From Tanypteryx hageni (lineage: Eukaryota > Arthropoda > Insecta > Odonata > Petaluridae): DNA of 64,000 nt. The notes beneath the pieces were generated by a model. It was not told the DNA's origin. It ran no database searches and saw nothing but the letters and a program-made list of their open reading frames with translations. Made by a program: the position numbers and the translations under genes. Below are positions 35,600-47,545 of this stretch, piece by piece; the stretch's first letter is position 1; each line of letters begins with the position of its first letter. The stretch covers positions 52,761,370-52,825,369 of the forward strand of contig CM054117.1 of NCBI GenBank assembly GCA_028673005.1, in the 5' to 3' direction.

Positions 35600-36360
35600 T
35601 CCATTTTTGCACTCGCAATTTTTTGCCGAGATTCAAAAGCAAAACGGCGCATTTCTTCTAATCCGTGCAGCAATTCCCTTCGGGAAACAACACCACTTCG
35701 ACACAGCCCCGAGAAAACACTTCCGAACTGTTTTTTTTCTTTGTCTCTTTTCGTCATACAAGTCTTCGCGAACCCTTGTTCGCTTCTCATCCTCTCCGAC
35801 TTACTCTTCCCCTCTTTCACATTCCCGGCATGCCCTCCCGTAGTTGGTAGGCTGCACATTTCTGTTAATACCTGTCAGTGTTTTTCCTGTCGTGGCGGTG
35901 TGTTCTCAACGACGGCCATCCTTCCTCAGTAGACTGTTCTCTTCTCGCATCCACTTCAGTATTTCTGCCCTTGATGTATATCCCTTTTCTGCCACCTTGC
36001 GTCCCTCCCGCTCTCCAAACGCTCGTTCCCATCCGTTCTCCTCTCTCCTACCCTAGCCCCTTCACTATTCCATCGTAGTCTCTCATCACAACAATCTTTT
36101 CTCCGAACTCGAGTATCTGAGGAGTAACTTGAGGCTCATCATCCCTCCTCTCTCTTTCTGCCTTTCTCTTTCTCTCACACACGCTCTCTATCTCTCTCAC
36201 TCGATGCCTGTATATCTTGTGTTCTTTGAATGTATTCATCAGGGCGGGCGTGCACGACGAAGGAAAATCATTTTGTTCCTCGAATTTTGATACAATCTTC
36301 ACGTTTTTTCGGAATTTCGTCCGGATACGTCGGCTCGAATAAAAAGAAGACAGAACCACG
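35600..36360. repeat. Pyrimidine-rich tract, + strand
   Basis: CT-rich, strongest at 35735-35830, 35990-36060 and 36140-36200. Overlapping frames in several registers are low-complexity artefacts. Confidence 0.6.
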
Positions 36361-36567
36361 GGGCGCGTAGTACACGAAACACCTGGAAGAGAAAAATATT
36401 TGAGAAATTACTTTTAAAATTCGGTTTCTTTAATTTCGGAATGGGTTTGATTAAATTGGGAAAAAATTATTCTCTATTATATGTGGGGATTATTTTTGCT
36501 AGATAAAATGGAGGCAATGAGGACTTGACTTGAAATAAATACGCGATCATTTTTCTTATAATGTATT

Positions 36568-36728
36568 AGAATTCAAGATCAAATACTTGTCTCGGGTATC
36601 TGCAATAGTCACAACAAGCTTTTTTAATAATCTTGTTGTGGCTATTAGAGATATCTGAGTCAAGTATTTTTAAGTGCTTGTTCTTGAATTTTTCAGCTAT
36701 ATGACGAGCTTGGTAATTCCCCGTCGAA
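36568..36728 (-). mobile_element. Fold-back element, family copy 2
   Basis: The reverse complement matches 20741-20905, with shared TATAGCTGAAAAATTCAAG, AACAAGCACTTA and AATAGCCACAACAAG blocks. The two arms here are closer to perfect inverted copies than in copy 1, with a short loop near 36625-36640. Confidence 0.75.
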
Positions 36729-37395
36729 TTAATGTATTATTTTCATTATGAATAATTTCATTTGTCATTATAAACATTTAAATATATATTTAAATATATT
36801 TAATACTATTTAGTAAAATTATTATTATGAATTTATGCCATAGTAATTTTAATTATAAAATATACAACACATTGTTCAAGGAAATATTATTATAGCATTT
36901 TGAGGATAGGTAATTAGCAATATTGTTAGGTCATACTCAGGATAGTTTCATTTTACGTAACTCTATTGCTCTTATAACCTACCGCTTTTAACCGAATTAT
37001 TGCGTACGAATTACTTGTACACCTAAACCGACCAATTAATCATAAACCCCACCAATCATACCACTTCTGCCAATTCCGTCCAAAACCATCCGCTTCGTTA
37101 ATGCCTAGGATTACGTTATCTTAAAGAGCTTCGACGTATTATCCCTACCCGTCTTTCGTATATTCCTCCAACACCACCATTTCGAGATAAGCGAGAAATT
37201 CAATAATTCGGGAAAATGAGAATGACGTATATATCATCATAGGTAGTCTGTCCGTAGACAATTACTTGATTATTCTTGGTTAAATATGGTTCTCCACATA
37301 TGCACTCCCATTTTCCGCAGTCTTCTTTATGTCTTGACATATCTCTTTCCTTTTCAATTCGCCTATCAGATGAAACATTTTTCTTCCTCTTTCTC
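36729..37395. other. AT-rich, no supported feature
   Basis: Palindromic TTTAAATATA-type motifs occur at 36775-36815. Nothing else is recognised. Confidence 0.5.
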
Positions 37396-37720
37396 TTTTT
37401 CTTCCAGTTATCCTTCTAACACGTCTTTAATCTTGCTCTCTTTCCTAAGGTAATGTGCGATCCAGTTCGCCTTCCTCATTCTTACATTCTGTATAATCAT
37501 TCGCTTCTCTGATATTCGTTTTACTACATACTTCCTCGTTATTCGTCCTATCTGACCATTTTATCTTTTGCATTCTCCTCCATGCCCACATTTTGAAACT
37601 TTCCAATATCCAAATTTTTCCTTAGCGTCCATATTTCAGCTCAATGCAAAGCATTTTTATCCACTTCTTGCGGATATCCTAATTTATGTTTCTCGTTAAT
37701 AGGTGTTTTCGCTATTTTAG
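37395..37720 (-). pseudogene. Non-LTR retrotransposon C-terminal fragment, copy 2
   Basis: The minus-strand translation includes MIIQNVRMRKANWIAHYL and ESKIKDVLEG, matching the other three copies. Upstream coding is broken by stops and frameshifts. It is more diverged than the 26.4- and 45-kb copies. Confidence 0.75.
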
Positions 37721-37849
37721 TCCTTTATTTATATTCGGAAACATGTTCTAATGGCTTTCCACCAATACTATCTTCTTTTTTACCCGATATTCGCATGACC
37801 TCGGATTCTTCTATTTCCATTCCATATTTTCTACCTGGTATTTCTAGTC

Positions 37850-38860
37850 TCTCTCTCTCTCTATATATATACATATATCCATTCGCACTCATTATGAATT
37901 ACGCACGCATCGCTCTCCATGCAACCCGCACATGGCTCTCATCCACTCCCGCACTTTCACCTCTCACTCTCAGAACCGAGTACTGAACAAATCCAACCGA
38001 AATTTGTTTACAAGATCAGTTTCCCATTCAGCTGCCCTCCGCGTTCTCCCCCCTCCCCTACTCCACCCCTCCGCCCACCACATCACCCATTCATCCGTCC
38101 ATCCCTTCCTCCCACCACTTTATCCTTTCTCTGCCCATCCCCATCTGCCGCGTCATTTCTCTCCTATAACGCGCAATCAATACGCTTAACAACTTCATTA
38201 GCGTTCAGTTAAGCAATCGAAGCGTCGCGGAATCGGGGTGGGGTGGATGGAGTAAGGGGAGGAGAGTGAGAATAGAAGAGGGACGTACCTTTTTATTTTG
38301 GAGGAGGAAGATGGATGAAGTAGGAGAGGGATGGAGGGAGAGAGGACGGGAGTGGGAAGAGGGAACGCATATATATATATATATAAAGGTTTCGATGCTC
38401 ACGTTTGGCGAGGCAATTTTGTGGCCAGATACGGGCGTCGCATCGCACGAACCATCCACGCATAAAGGGAGAAAGGGTTCTGGGGACGGTACCTCTCTTC
38501 CTCCCTCTCCCCTCTCTCTACCTCCCCCCTCCCTTCCTCTCTCCCTCCTTTCCTCCCTTCCTCTCTCTCTCCTTCCCTCCCTTTTTATCTCCCTCTCCTC
38601 CCTTTTTCTCTCCCTCCTCTCCTCCCTTTCTCTCTCTCCCTCCACTCCACCCTTTTTCTCTCCCTCCCCTCCTCCCTTTTTCTCTCCCTTCTCTCTCTAA
38701 TTTTTTATTTTCCTTCGTCTCTCTTATTTTCTTCTTCCCTTCCGCTCTTCTTCTCTATCTTCCTTCCTTTCTCCCCTCTTTTCTCTCTCCATCCCTGTCG
38801 CCATTCCTCCCTCTCTACCTTCCTCTCGCCTTCTTTCTACAAGTATCAGATCCTTGCGCC
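37850..38860. other. Pyrimidine, purine / core / pyrimidine tracts
   Basis: A pyrimidine tract with (TC)n and (TA)n (37850-38170) precedes a purine tract (38220-38360) ending in (TA)n (about 38370-38385). A CpG-bearing core (38390-38490) follows, and then a strong pyrimidine tract (38490-38860). The core ends in GGTACCTC. Frames of 144 and 215 codons through the last tract are compositional. Confidence 0.6.
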
Positions 38861-38929
38861 AACCGTAACCATTATTTTTGTGTTTCTGACCTTCTTGTAG
38901 TCCCTTTTTTTTACGTCGAATGGTTTTAT

Positions 38930-39560
38930 ACTCTCTCTGAACATCCTAGGGGCATCCTTCCCTGCTCCCCCCTTCCATTCCTCACTCTCCTCATTTACAT
39001 CTCCACTTACACTTCGTTCCTGCCCCTAGTTGTCATTCTGCTCTGCTACTAGCTTCGATTCACCTCGACATGCTTGGTTTGCCAACGCGCTACCGCACTG
39101 CCCTGTTCGCCTTTATACTTTCTCTCTCTCTCACTCTCTATTTATCTCTCTCCAAGTCCATTATCTACCTTTTCCAGTTCTCTCTGTCGTTCCGCTACCT
39201 ATCTCGTATTGTTCATTTCGCCTCTTTCGTCTCTATTTTCTCTTTTCCATCCTAACTTCTTATAACGAGATTTTATCTTCCCTCTGCTACCTTCTTTCCC
39301 CTTTCTCGCTATCTCCCTCTCATTTTCGCCCGCTCTCTCGCTCTTTATCGTTTTCTCTCCCTCACTTTCCTTGCCTCTCTCTATCTCTGTCGGCCATACA
39401 TTTTCTCACTTTCTCCATCCCTAAATATTTTTCCTTATCTCCGCAACTCTTCTTGGCTCATTTCACCTACTTCGCCACCTACTGCGAAAATGAAAAAGGA
39501 AAACAATTCTCCGATCATTTTTTTGTCATCTACCCGTTTGCGTGTCGCTGAACGTTCGAC
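38930..39560. repeat. Pyrimidine-rich tract, + strand
   Basis: CT-rich with scattered CpGs. A 173-codon frame (39030-39551) is low complexity, mostly Ser/Leu/Phe/Pro, with no domain. Confidence 0.6.
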
Positions 39561-41750
39561 CTTATGTTTATCGGTTTTCATCGCCTTTTTTACTTTTCCA
39601 TCCGATCACATTCAAACTCATGACCTTGTGTAAAAGAGCTTATGCGTTTTGGATTCGCAGTAACTTTTCAAAGTGCTGTGATTTGGAATCTCCGCGAAAA
39701 AAATTCCATGGGCATTTTCGCAAGAATAGTGATTTAATGGTAAGGGACGCTGCAAAATTTTTGGAATAAACACAAAAGAGGAAGATATTAGTGAATGATG
39801 CGGAGCTATTAATTTTCTTTATCACAGAAAGGCTAATAGATTTTCTGCCATAAATTTTCCTCAATATGTATTTACATCACTTTAAATATATAAAAAAGTG
39901 ACACCTGGAATTGTATTTATAATATGCAAATATGCGTTTTCTCTGTAAATCACGCTTTTAATTAATATTACGACATGGTGAACCGTTGCTTCCAAGTAGT
40001 TTAAGAATAATTTATAAGCCACAGTTAGCAAAGAATAAGCTTTTTGTCTAATAAAATTTACAAGCGCAAATGTGATAATTGGAGTAAAATACTTACATCA
40101 AACTATTATGTGGAAATGTTGAATCAATATGATCCGATATATAGAGCTTTTGTTACGTATCCCTTGATGCTCATGGCATGCGTTTTATGATGATTGGTTT
40201 TAGTGGACTTCCAGAAGAAGAAATGCCCCCGCCATTGCTTGATTTAGCATGCGGATATAACTCAGGACTGAAAGTTTCCGGAGACGAGAACCGTAATGTC
40301 TGAATTTGAAAGATATTAAATATTATTTTCATTAAAACTTAGAAAAAGTATTGGTTGAAAAACTATCGATAGTCACGCTTCTGTTAACGTTAATTATGTG
40401 TTTTTAGTAATATTGATCATCCCTAGGTTCGTTAAAATAAAATTTTATGCACTCGGATGACATTTATTTTGAATTTTATGTTATTTTACTTAAAAAGTTC
40501 ACTTTTGTTTTGTAGTAAAACTTAAGTTTTAAATCAATCATTCATAAGTGAAATTTATTTTTAAAAGTTATTTTTGTTGTATGGAGAAATGATTTAATGG
40601 GAATCGTCAGTAAATGTAAATGTAGCAATAATTATTTGATTTCGCGATTACCTTTTTTAACCGCCGCTGTTTTTCATCAGGGCTCCATTCGCATTGTGTT
40701 TCAGAATTCCAATCCATTGTTCGTTTTTTGCTTTTGCTGCTCGAAGGAGAATCCATAATTGTATACCCAGGATGTTATAGCAAGAGAAAGGTTTTTGCAA
40801 CAGTTTGATTCTCCGAAACTAATTATATATAATAATAGGTGTTTACGTGTATTGTTGTGAATTGTAAACACTTCAAATCTTTAATATTTAATATGTTAAA
40901 AATACAAAAATTTAAAATGTTTAAAGAAATATTTTATAAGAGACAGTCATTAAAATTTTTAAATTCTTTTATTTAGCTCATGCTACGAAACATATCAGGA
41001 ATGAGAAATTAGTTTTATAATGCTAATAACAGTCATAGATTTTCATATTAAAGAAACAAATTTTTCATGTGTTTAGTGTCTTGGTGTATCTAAATTAGGA
41101 TAACAAATAATGTGCGAGTGAGTAATATATTCCGGTTCAATTACGCATATTTCATCATATACATCTGCTATATTACATTTGGTGATTTTAGACATATGAC
41201 AGGCTTTTTTCTTGAAAGCCTTATCCGTTATTACTAGTAATATCTTTCGACTTTTATGGTGTGTTTTAAGTTTTGAAATTTAAAATTCATTGGATATAGA
41301 TATCGCTCATAATAAAATGTACGATAGAGATGGAAGCTTCCTTTCCGTTTGAGCGTCAGAATCAAGAAATATCTGATAAAGTTTTATCGAATTAGTCCCT
41401 TTTCATCGGTTCGCAGGATATAACCGCCGTAAATGTTTATAAACTAACGGAAAGTCGACAGATTTCGGATCCGAGATGATAAATCCCCCGAGAAGCCTAT
41501 CCATCTTCCGCTCGTCGAAAAAGATCGTGTAACGAAGCGTCGATATCAGGCCCAAAACGGCCATTGAAATCCACTCGCTAGGCTCTAAAGCACCTAAAAG
41601 GCTTAACGAGTACCTTAATAATGATTAAACTCGCTTGATCGATCCTGTAAAGCACCTGAACGGACCTTAACGTTTCCCTTATCGCAAATATTCTTCCCCC
41701 TACCCGAGACCACGTCATCACCAGTTACGTGGAAACGCGCGGATCCGCTT
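39560..41750. other. AT-rich, no supported feature
   Basis: The longest frame is about 75 codons and unremarkable. I see no repeats or RNA genes. Confidence 0.55.
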
Positions 41751-42250
41751 CCATCCAACTAACTCTCCTCGCTCCTATTCCCTCGCGCTCTATCAGTCCT
41801 ACTTCATTTCTCCCACTCCCTCTATTTTTCACACGTTGACTCTCTTCCTTTCTCTCTTTCTCGTTCGCCGTATACGCGCTGACTTTGCCCCGTCAATGTG
41901 TTAGCGATGCCAGAAACTCCTGCCTATCTCCGCACTCTCTCCCTCTTTTCCTCTCTCTTTCCCTTCCTCTCTCTCTTTCTCTTCATCTCCGTCTCATCCC
42001 TTATCGATGTCCCGCGTGCCGCGTCAGCACTTCTCTTGTTTCAGTCTCCGGACGCCGCCGTCAACGTCGCTGCATCCGCCTCTTGCCTGTCACGCGTTCA
42101 CTTTTGCTTCATTGCTCATATTCACTGGTCTTTCTCTCTCTCTTCCGACGTATCGCAGGATAGAAAAAGCTTTTGTTCGGATTTCAATCTTGTTTCGTTG
42201 CGCGAGCGGAAAGTGTTTCGCTGATTTTTTTAAATCGGGTTTTTTTATAT
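41750..42250. repeat. Pyrimidine-rich tract with CpGs, + strand
   Basis: The CT-rich core lies at 41760-42000 and is followed by a CpG-bearing segment to about 42220. Three overlapping + frames (76-108 codons) in different registers indicate composition, not coding. Confidence 0.55.
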
Positions 42251-43300
42251 TTATTTTTATCTTTGGCAGAAGATAGACGAGATGGGCGATATACGCAATG
42301 CATATATAGTTCGCCCGTCTTTTGGTTCGCAGGACGTTCCAGGAATATATAATAAAAGCCGTCTGAGGAATGCGCTGGGGAAATCTTTAGATAAATGTTT
42401 CGAATTCTTGGTGTGTATATATATATGAAATTCCCTCTCCAACCGCGGTTTCCACCTCGCCCCTAAATGTATGCAAAAACGCTCCAAATTCTTCGCTCTG
42501 ATTGACTACATAAGTGCTCAGTGTGAATTTTCATATCACAGTCTAATAGAAAAGGGGATAAATATAATCTATACAATTAGAAAAGTGTTGTTGCTAACAT
42601 TTTATAGTTCAAATTATTTTATAAGTGTTGGGCTTCTTTTATGTTAAACCTATAGTTTAGATCAAACTGAACACTCGCAATAACGGAGAAAATTCACGTA
42701 CCTTTTAATTTACGTTAAATTTACCTTTTCTCAAAAGTGGCTTACAGTCTTAATTACCCACAGTTCTCCACACTGCCGTCAATAATGAACAAATATCGTC
42801 ATTATTAAATGTTATGTTATAGTTGAAAGCTCTACTAGGTGTAATTAGTTCACGCAAAGAATGGTGCACTATTATGTATTTACATCTCTCTGTTTACTCT
42901 TTGCAGTTATTTATTCTGCATAATTTTTTGCAATACTTTAAATCCTCATGGCATTGTGGTAACATCCCTCGGCTACTATCTCCTCACCTCATTACAGTTA
43001 TTTTTTATTTTGACTGTGTTTTCTGGTAATAATTTGTATTTCTCAATTTTGTATTTTGGAAAAAATTCCTGTAATGACCTCCGATCACCAAGGCCTTTAT
43101 AGCATTGTTTTTATGTATACATTATCTGTACTCCTTAACTGGCTATAAATTAGTTTCATTTTACAGACTTCTTATGTAATTTTTATTAAATCGTTTGCCA
43201 AATCACTATCTTCACGGAAGTGTAGAAAAAACAAGTGAAAGTATACAACTGAATTTTCATAACAAAATAGTAGTTGATACCTTTATAGGTATTTTTTTTA
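42251..43300. other. No supported feature
   Basis: AT-rich with a short (TA)n at about 42414-42424. No domain-bearing frame. Confidence 0.5.
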
Positions 43301-43869
43301 GTTGAAGCCGAGTGCGTATGTTAATCATGGTATCCGGAAAGCTCACCGCCAGCAATTTATCGCCCTCAATTCATCGCCAGCAATTGAACGCCGCGGAAAA
43401 TTCACCGACAGAAATTCATCGCCACGAAAAATTAACCGCCAGCAATTCATCGCCAAGGAAAATTCACCGCCAAGGAAAATTCGTCGCCATGGGAAATTTT
43501 TCGCCTTGTGTGGATAATGTTGTTAACAAAGGATGTATTAAAAATGCGTGTGCGGACTCTATGCCGACAGAAGAATATAAGGACAAATAATTCAACTATA
43601 GCGGTTTTAATAAATACGATAATGTTTCATTTTTTGACCGAGGACGAAATGTAAATAATCAACATTTACAAGTAATATGCTAATTGTTTATGACAACCGA
43701 ATGAGAATTTTAAAAATAATGATATGCAGAAAAAGTTAACAAAGAGTAAGGGAGGGGGGAACGGGAGGAGGATGTAATGAAGTAAAGGAGAAGTGTGTAG
43801 AGGGAGGAGGAAGGAGGGGACGTGTAAGAAATTATAATGAAACATAGGTAATAATGATATCAATCAACT

Positions 43870-44055
43870 AGGAATCAAATATAGGCAATATTGATATATA
43901 TATCAACTAGTAATTTAACAACAATTAAGAGAATGAAGAGAAAAAAGGAAAAAAGATGGTGAGGGAGGGGGAGGCGGGTGGGGGAGAAAGAAAGTATGAT
44001 CAAATATAGGCAATATTGATATATATCAACTAGGAATTTAACAACAATTAAGAGT
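43870..44055. repeat. Direct duplication in the fold-back loop
   Basis: A block of about 58 bp (ATCAAATATAGGCAATATTG to AACAACAATTAAGAG) occurs near 43873 and again near 43997, about 124 bp apart, with purine-rich sequence between. The copies differ by a TA dinucleotide and one base. Confidence 0.85.
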
Positions 44056-44084
44056 TTGCAGGAAAAGAATAAAAGTGGTGTAGG

Positions 44085-44135
44085 GTAGAGCCCCTCAACC
44101 TGGCGCCCGCGGGTGCCATGGCGCCCTTCATTAAA
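44085..44135 (+). mobile_element. Isolated hAT-like terminus in the loop
   Basis: CCCTCAACCTGGCGCCCGCG, then TGCCATGGCGCCC, resembles the GC-rich ends of hAT elements (CAGTGGTTCTCAACC type). No partner end was located. It may be a solo end captured in the fold-back loop. Confidence 0.35.
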
Positions 44136-44535
44136 TTTCTTTATTATATTCCATTATATAATTTATTTGGTTCATTTGGTTGTCATAAAAAATAGCATTT
44201 TACTTGTAAATGTGGATTACTTACATTTCGTCCCCGGTCAAAAAATGAAACATTATCGCATTCATTAAAACCGCTATAGTTGGATTATTTGTCCTTATAT
44301 TCTTCTGTCGGCATAGAGTCCGCACACGCATTTTTAATACATCCTTTGTTAACAACATTATCCACACAAGGCGAAAAATTTCCCATGGCGACGAATTTTC
44401 CTTGGCGGTGAGTTTTCCGTGGCGATGAATTTCTGCCGGTGAATTTTCCGCGGCGTTCAATTGCTGGCGATGAATTGATGGCTATGAATTGCTGGCGGTG
44501 AATTTTCCCAGACCCGTTAGTCATGCATTCCGGTC

Positions 44536-44990
44536 CCGAAAAGACTCAAATATATTTATTTAAATTACTAAATTGAATCTTATAGACATCAAAAATCAAA
44601 TAAATAAAGTATAAAAGGCATTAAATGCGGTAAAATTTCTTTAATACATAAACAAATATAAGAAACGTATCAATTATTTTAAATTTCCAGTCGACACTTA
44701 AAAATGCTGATCTGCGAGAAACGTCTTTCTTATTTAATGAAGAGGGTCACATCAGTTATAAAAATAATTACCTAGGTTGTGATATTTTTAAAAAGACTGC
44801 ATACGAATATCATCAATAGTTTCCGCGATTTTGATGAATGTATGCAATATCGGGAGCGCGCTGGTTGGTAAGGCAGTAATGAGGGCGTAGCTGTTGGAAT
44901 AGAAGCCAACTTTATGGCTATGTATGGGCGGAAGAGGACTGTAATCTGCAGAGGAAGGGAGGACCTCCCGCGAAGAATTTTATTATATAT
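44536..44990. other. No supported feature
   Basis: AT-rich at first, GC-richer from about 44850. No recognisable frame. Confidence 0.45.
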
Positions 44991-44994
44991 TAGA

Positions 44995-45401
44995 ATTATA
45001 ACAGAGAAACATGGATGCTAAGTAAAAATAACATCAAATACTTGGGAAGCTTTGAAATGTGGACTTGGAGGAGAATGTTGAAGATAAAATGGATAGATAG
45101 GATGAAAAACGATGAAGTACTACGAAGAATAGGAGAGAAGCGAATGATTATACAGACTATCAGAAAGAGGAAGGCTAACTGGGTTGGACATTACCTGAGG
45201 AGAGAGAGTATGATTAAAGATGTGTTAGAAGGAAAACTAGATGGTAAAAGGGAAAGAGGTAGGAAAAGGTTTCAGCTGATAGACGATTTGAACTGGAGAG
45301 AGACAGTAATCAAGATATGAAGAGGACAGCGGAAAATAGGAGTACATGGAGAACCAGGTTTAACCATGAATAATCACGGACCGGTCTACAAACAGATTAA
45401 C

Positions 45402-45440
<39 letters not shown>
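44995..45440 (+). mobile_element. 5'-truncated LINE tail, least decayed copy (C-terminal frame 45015-45320)
   Basis: The reading enters at RETWMLSKNNIKYLGSF and runs uninterrupted to a stop at 45320 through RRMLKIKWIDRMKNDEVL, TIRKRKANWVGHYL and KRERGRKRFQLIDDL. This is the C-terminal part of a non-LTR retrotransposon ORF2, after the reverse transcriptase domain. It begins abruptly inside the YGxETW motif, as expected for 5' truncation. About 85 bp of 3' UTR follows, ending in (TA)n (45404-45437) instead of poly(A). It is the only copy here without stops and so probably the youngest. It has no catalytic residues and is not functional alone. Confidence 0.88.
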
Positions 45441-45442
<2 letters not shown>

Positions 45443-45984
45443 TTTTTACCAAAATATTTTTTTATTTTAATCCCTTCGTGGGGAAGGTAGTCTAGTTTTA
45501 GGTTACATTATTATTATTTTTCTAAATGTTTCGTTAGATGGCCAGTTATTACCAAAAGGATGCACATAACTTGTCTATTAAGGTTGTAGAATTTTGGGAA
45601 GACGCGTTTAACCGTGATACTTAACTTGTCGGTCGTTATTGATGTTCTCAACAAATGTAATATCGCAAATGTGTTATCTTTTAATCCAATTTCTTGGTTT
45701 TCTACGATATCAAAATGTATTTTTAAGTGCCATCAAGACCATTATAAAGTTGATAATGTGGAATACGACTGTGAACCCACTTGATGTGGGTGTTTTCGAA
45801 AAGTCTCGTTTCTTAGAATCAAAACAATGTAGATGCTCGGTAAAATCTCATCCGCTACATTACGGCTAATTTGCACTCAAAAAGTACACATACTTCACCG
45901 AACATATGACTCGCTTTTGGTAAAGATCAGGACTTTGGCTTTCTCATTCATATCTTAACTAAAAGGAATATAAAATAAAAAGAG
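45441..45984. other. No supported feature
   Basis: AT-rich. A 76-codon + frame (45639-45869) has no recognisable content. Confidence 0.45.
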
Positions 45985-46080
45985 CGTCTTAAAACGTTCG
46001 AACCCGGGACCGCTGCGTGAAAGGCCAACGCTCGAAACATTCCTCCTCTGCCAGCAACCTTTTCACGTGGCTGGGCGCAT
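45985..46080 (-). mobile_element. tRNA-derived SINE head
   Basis: On the minus strand an A-box-like TGGCAGAGGAG (46052-46062) is followed by a B-box-like GGGTTCGAACG (45996-46006) set in CGGTCCCGGGTTCGAAC. This is the internal promoter layout of a tRNA-derived SINE. The acceptor stem and cloverleaf are not intact, so it is not a tRNA gene. Confidence 0.5.
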
Positions 46081-46520
46081 TTGTAGACGTGAGTGCCTCG
46101 GCGGTTCGGATCAGAGTTTACATGTGAACTTACTCGAGAGATCATTTGTGGTTTTAAAAAAAGAAGAATCAAACGTAAACAAATCAGAGCGTTATAATTT
46201 TACCAGTCAAAGTTTTACCCCTACAATTGTAATTAAGGCTTAAAAATTGTATGTATTAAAGATCACGGACCGTATTTCCAGCAAAGCAAAACGCTACATC
46301 GGGCTGAAGGCGTCCCGCGGGACATAAGTTGTACGCCCCCGATTTAAAATATAGATAAGATAAAAAAGTTTCAGTGAACAAAACTTTTTATCATCTCAGA
46401 ACCCCATGACAAACAAAATCAAACTTCCAGGCGCGTATGATGGAGGTAAAGATTCGATCGCCGTGCGCGAAAAGGCAGAAAAATATGAACCAAATCTGTC
46501 ATATATTATACTCTGGATTT
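46081..46520. other. No supported feature
   Basis: A short GTCCCGCGGGAC palindrome occurs near 46311-46322. Nothing else is recognised. Confidence 0.4.
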
Positions 46521-46960
46521 TTCCATGGTCTTTTCTCCATTGTTGCGCCCAGACTGTCCTTCACTTCGGCCTCCGCTGTAAACTTTTCGGTCCTTTCTTA
46601 TCATCCCCTCCATTACTCGAGAACGCCCGGTTTCCGCAGCTTCCTCTTCCTATCTCCATCCGTCATTCTCTTCCTTTCTTTTTTACCTCATTTTTATCTC
46701 TCTCTCTCCCTCCGTTGCTTTTTATCTTCTCCTTCCTTCTTAAAGTTTGTCCATCCACGTCGTTCCGGGCATGCCCCGCGATTTTCTCGTCTTTATACTG
46801 GCCATAATCCCTCTTCTTTTAGCCCTTCCCTTCCGTTCCCTTCGACATTTCCCGTCGAATGTCATCTCCCGTTCGTTCCTTCGCCTTTCTTTCCTGGGCA
46901 TCGTCACAATATGTCACGCATGGAACTCAAATCACCGATATTTGTTCGGGTCACTGCGAA
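46520..46960. repeat. Pyrimidine-rich tract, + strand
   Basis: CT-rich. Frames of 133 and 196 codons overlap in different registers and are low complexity. Confidence 0.6.
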
Positions 46961-47099
46961 TGACCTGCGAGTGACGTTAAATGTGAAATTGGATTCACGT
47001 GTTTGGATTATTTTTCTTGTGTCGTAACAAGATGTCTCGAAGGGAGGCGTGTCGTACTGATTTTTTAGCCAACTTACCAGAATGGAAATAGGCTTATAT

Positions 47100-47545
47100 G
47101 TAGTTGCTTCGTTGTGTCTGTCTGTCCGTCTCTCTTCCTGTTTCCCCTATTAACTTTTGAACCAATAGATCGATTTTCATGACACTTGGTGAAAGCCTCT
47201 TGCTACTGGGTCCAAGAGAGGATAGTTTTTGTTGCGAAGATTGAACGTCCCAGGAACTATCCTTCCCATTTGATTTACATGAGAAATCTGAAATCCATCG
47301 AGCAGGATAATGTTCTCTGGCGCATTAAAATATCTTAGAATTGTAATAATATCTGAGGAAATAAATGGAGATTCTAATTTCTATCGTAGAATGCTGCTCA
47401 TCGATCGTATTTCTTCAAATTTCGCGTAAATACCGGCGTTTTTGCAGTTTTAATCACTCATTAGGAGAGTGTTGCCATTGTAACGACTCTTGTTGGACTC
47501 GGATTCGGTATAGATTAGTACATACACGCGTTATTTTTGCCACGC
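47100..47545. repeat. Dispersed repeat, copy 2
   Basis: Same-strand match to 1-465, with a preceding CTGTCTGTCCGTCTCT stretch. The region also carries a 110-codon frame (47365-47697) that is not conserved in copy 1. Confidence 0.7.

Larger units (their letters stand above)
43310..44535. mobile_element. Fold-back element with ~340-bp near-identical arms
   Basis: The left arm (43310-43676) and right arm (44192-44535) are inverted copies. The inner 130 bp of each (left about 43480-43610, containing GCCATGGGAAATTTTTCGCC) is nearly identical between arms. The outer part of each arm is a short array of AATTCAYCGCCA-type units; the left arm has about two more units than the right. A 38-codon C-terminal reading (from VAMGNFSPCVDN to EEYKDK) is open in both arms, but the DNA identity alone explains that. 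The 515-bp loop holds no transposase. Confidence 0.85.

Noticed and set aside
38405..39551. 215- and 173-codon + frames
   Set aside because: Same compositional cause; several registers are open at once.
43312..43590. Short regular units that could suggest a CRISPR array
   Set aside because: Units are 12-16 bp, contiguous without spacers, and part of a eukaryotic fold-back element arm.
43480..43590. 38-residue reading conserved in both arms of the fold-back element as a possible gene
   Set aside because: DNA identity between arms in this part is nearly complete, so the shared frame carries no independent evidence of selection.
45985..46080. tRNA gene on the minus strand
   Set aside because: A and B boxes are present but acceptor and anticodon stems do not form; a SINE head fits better.
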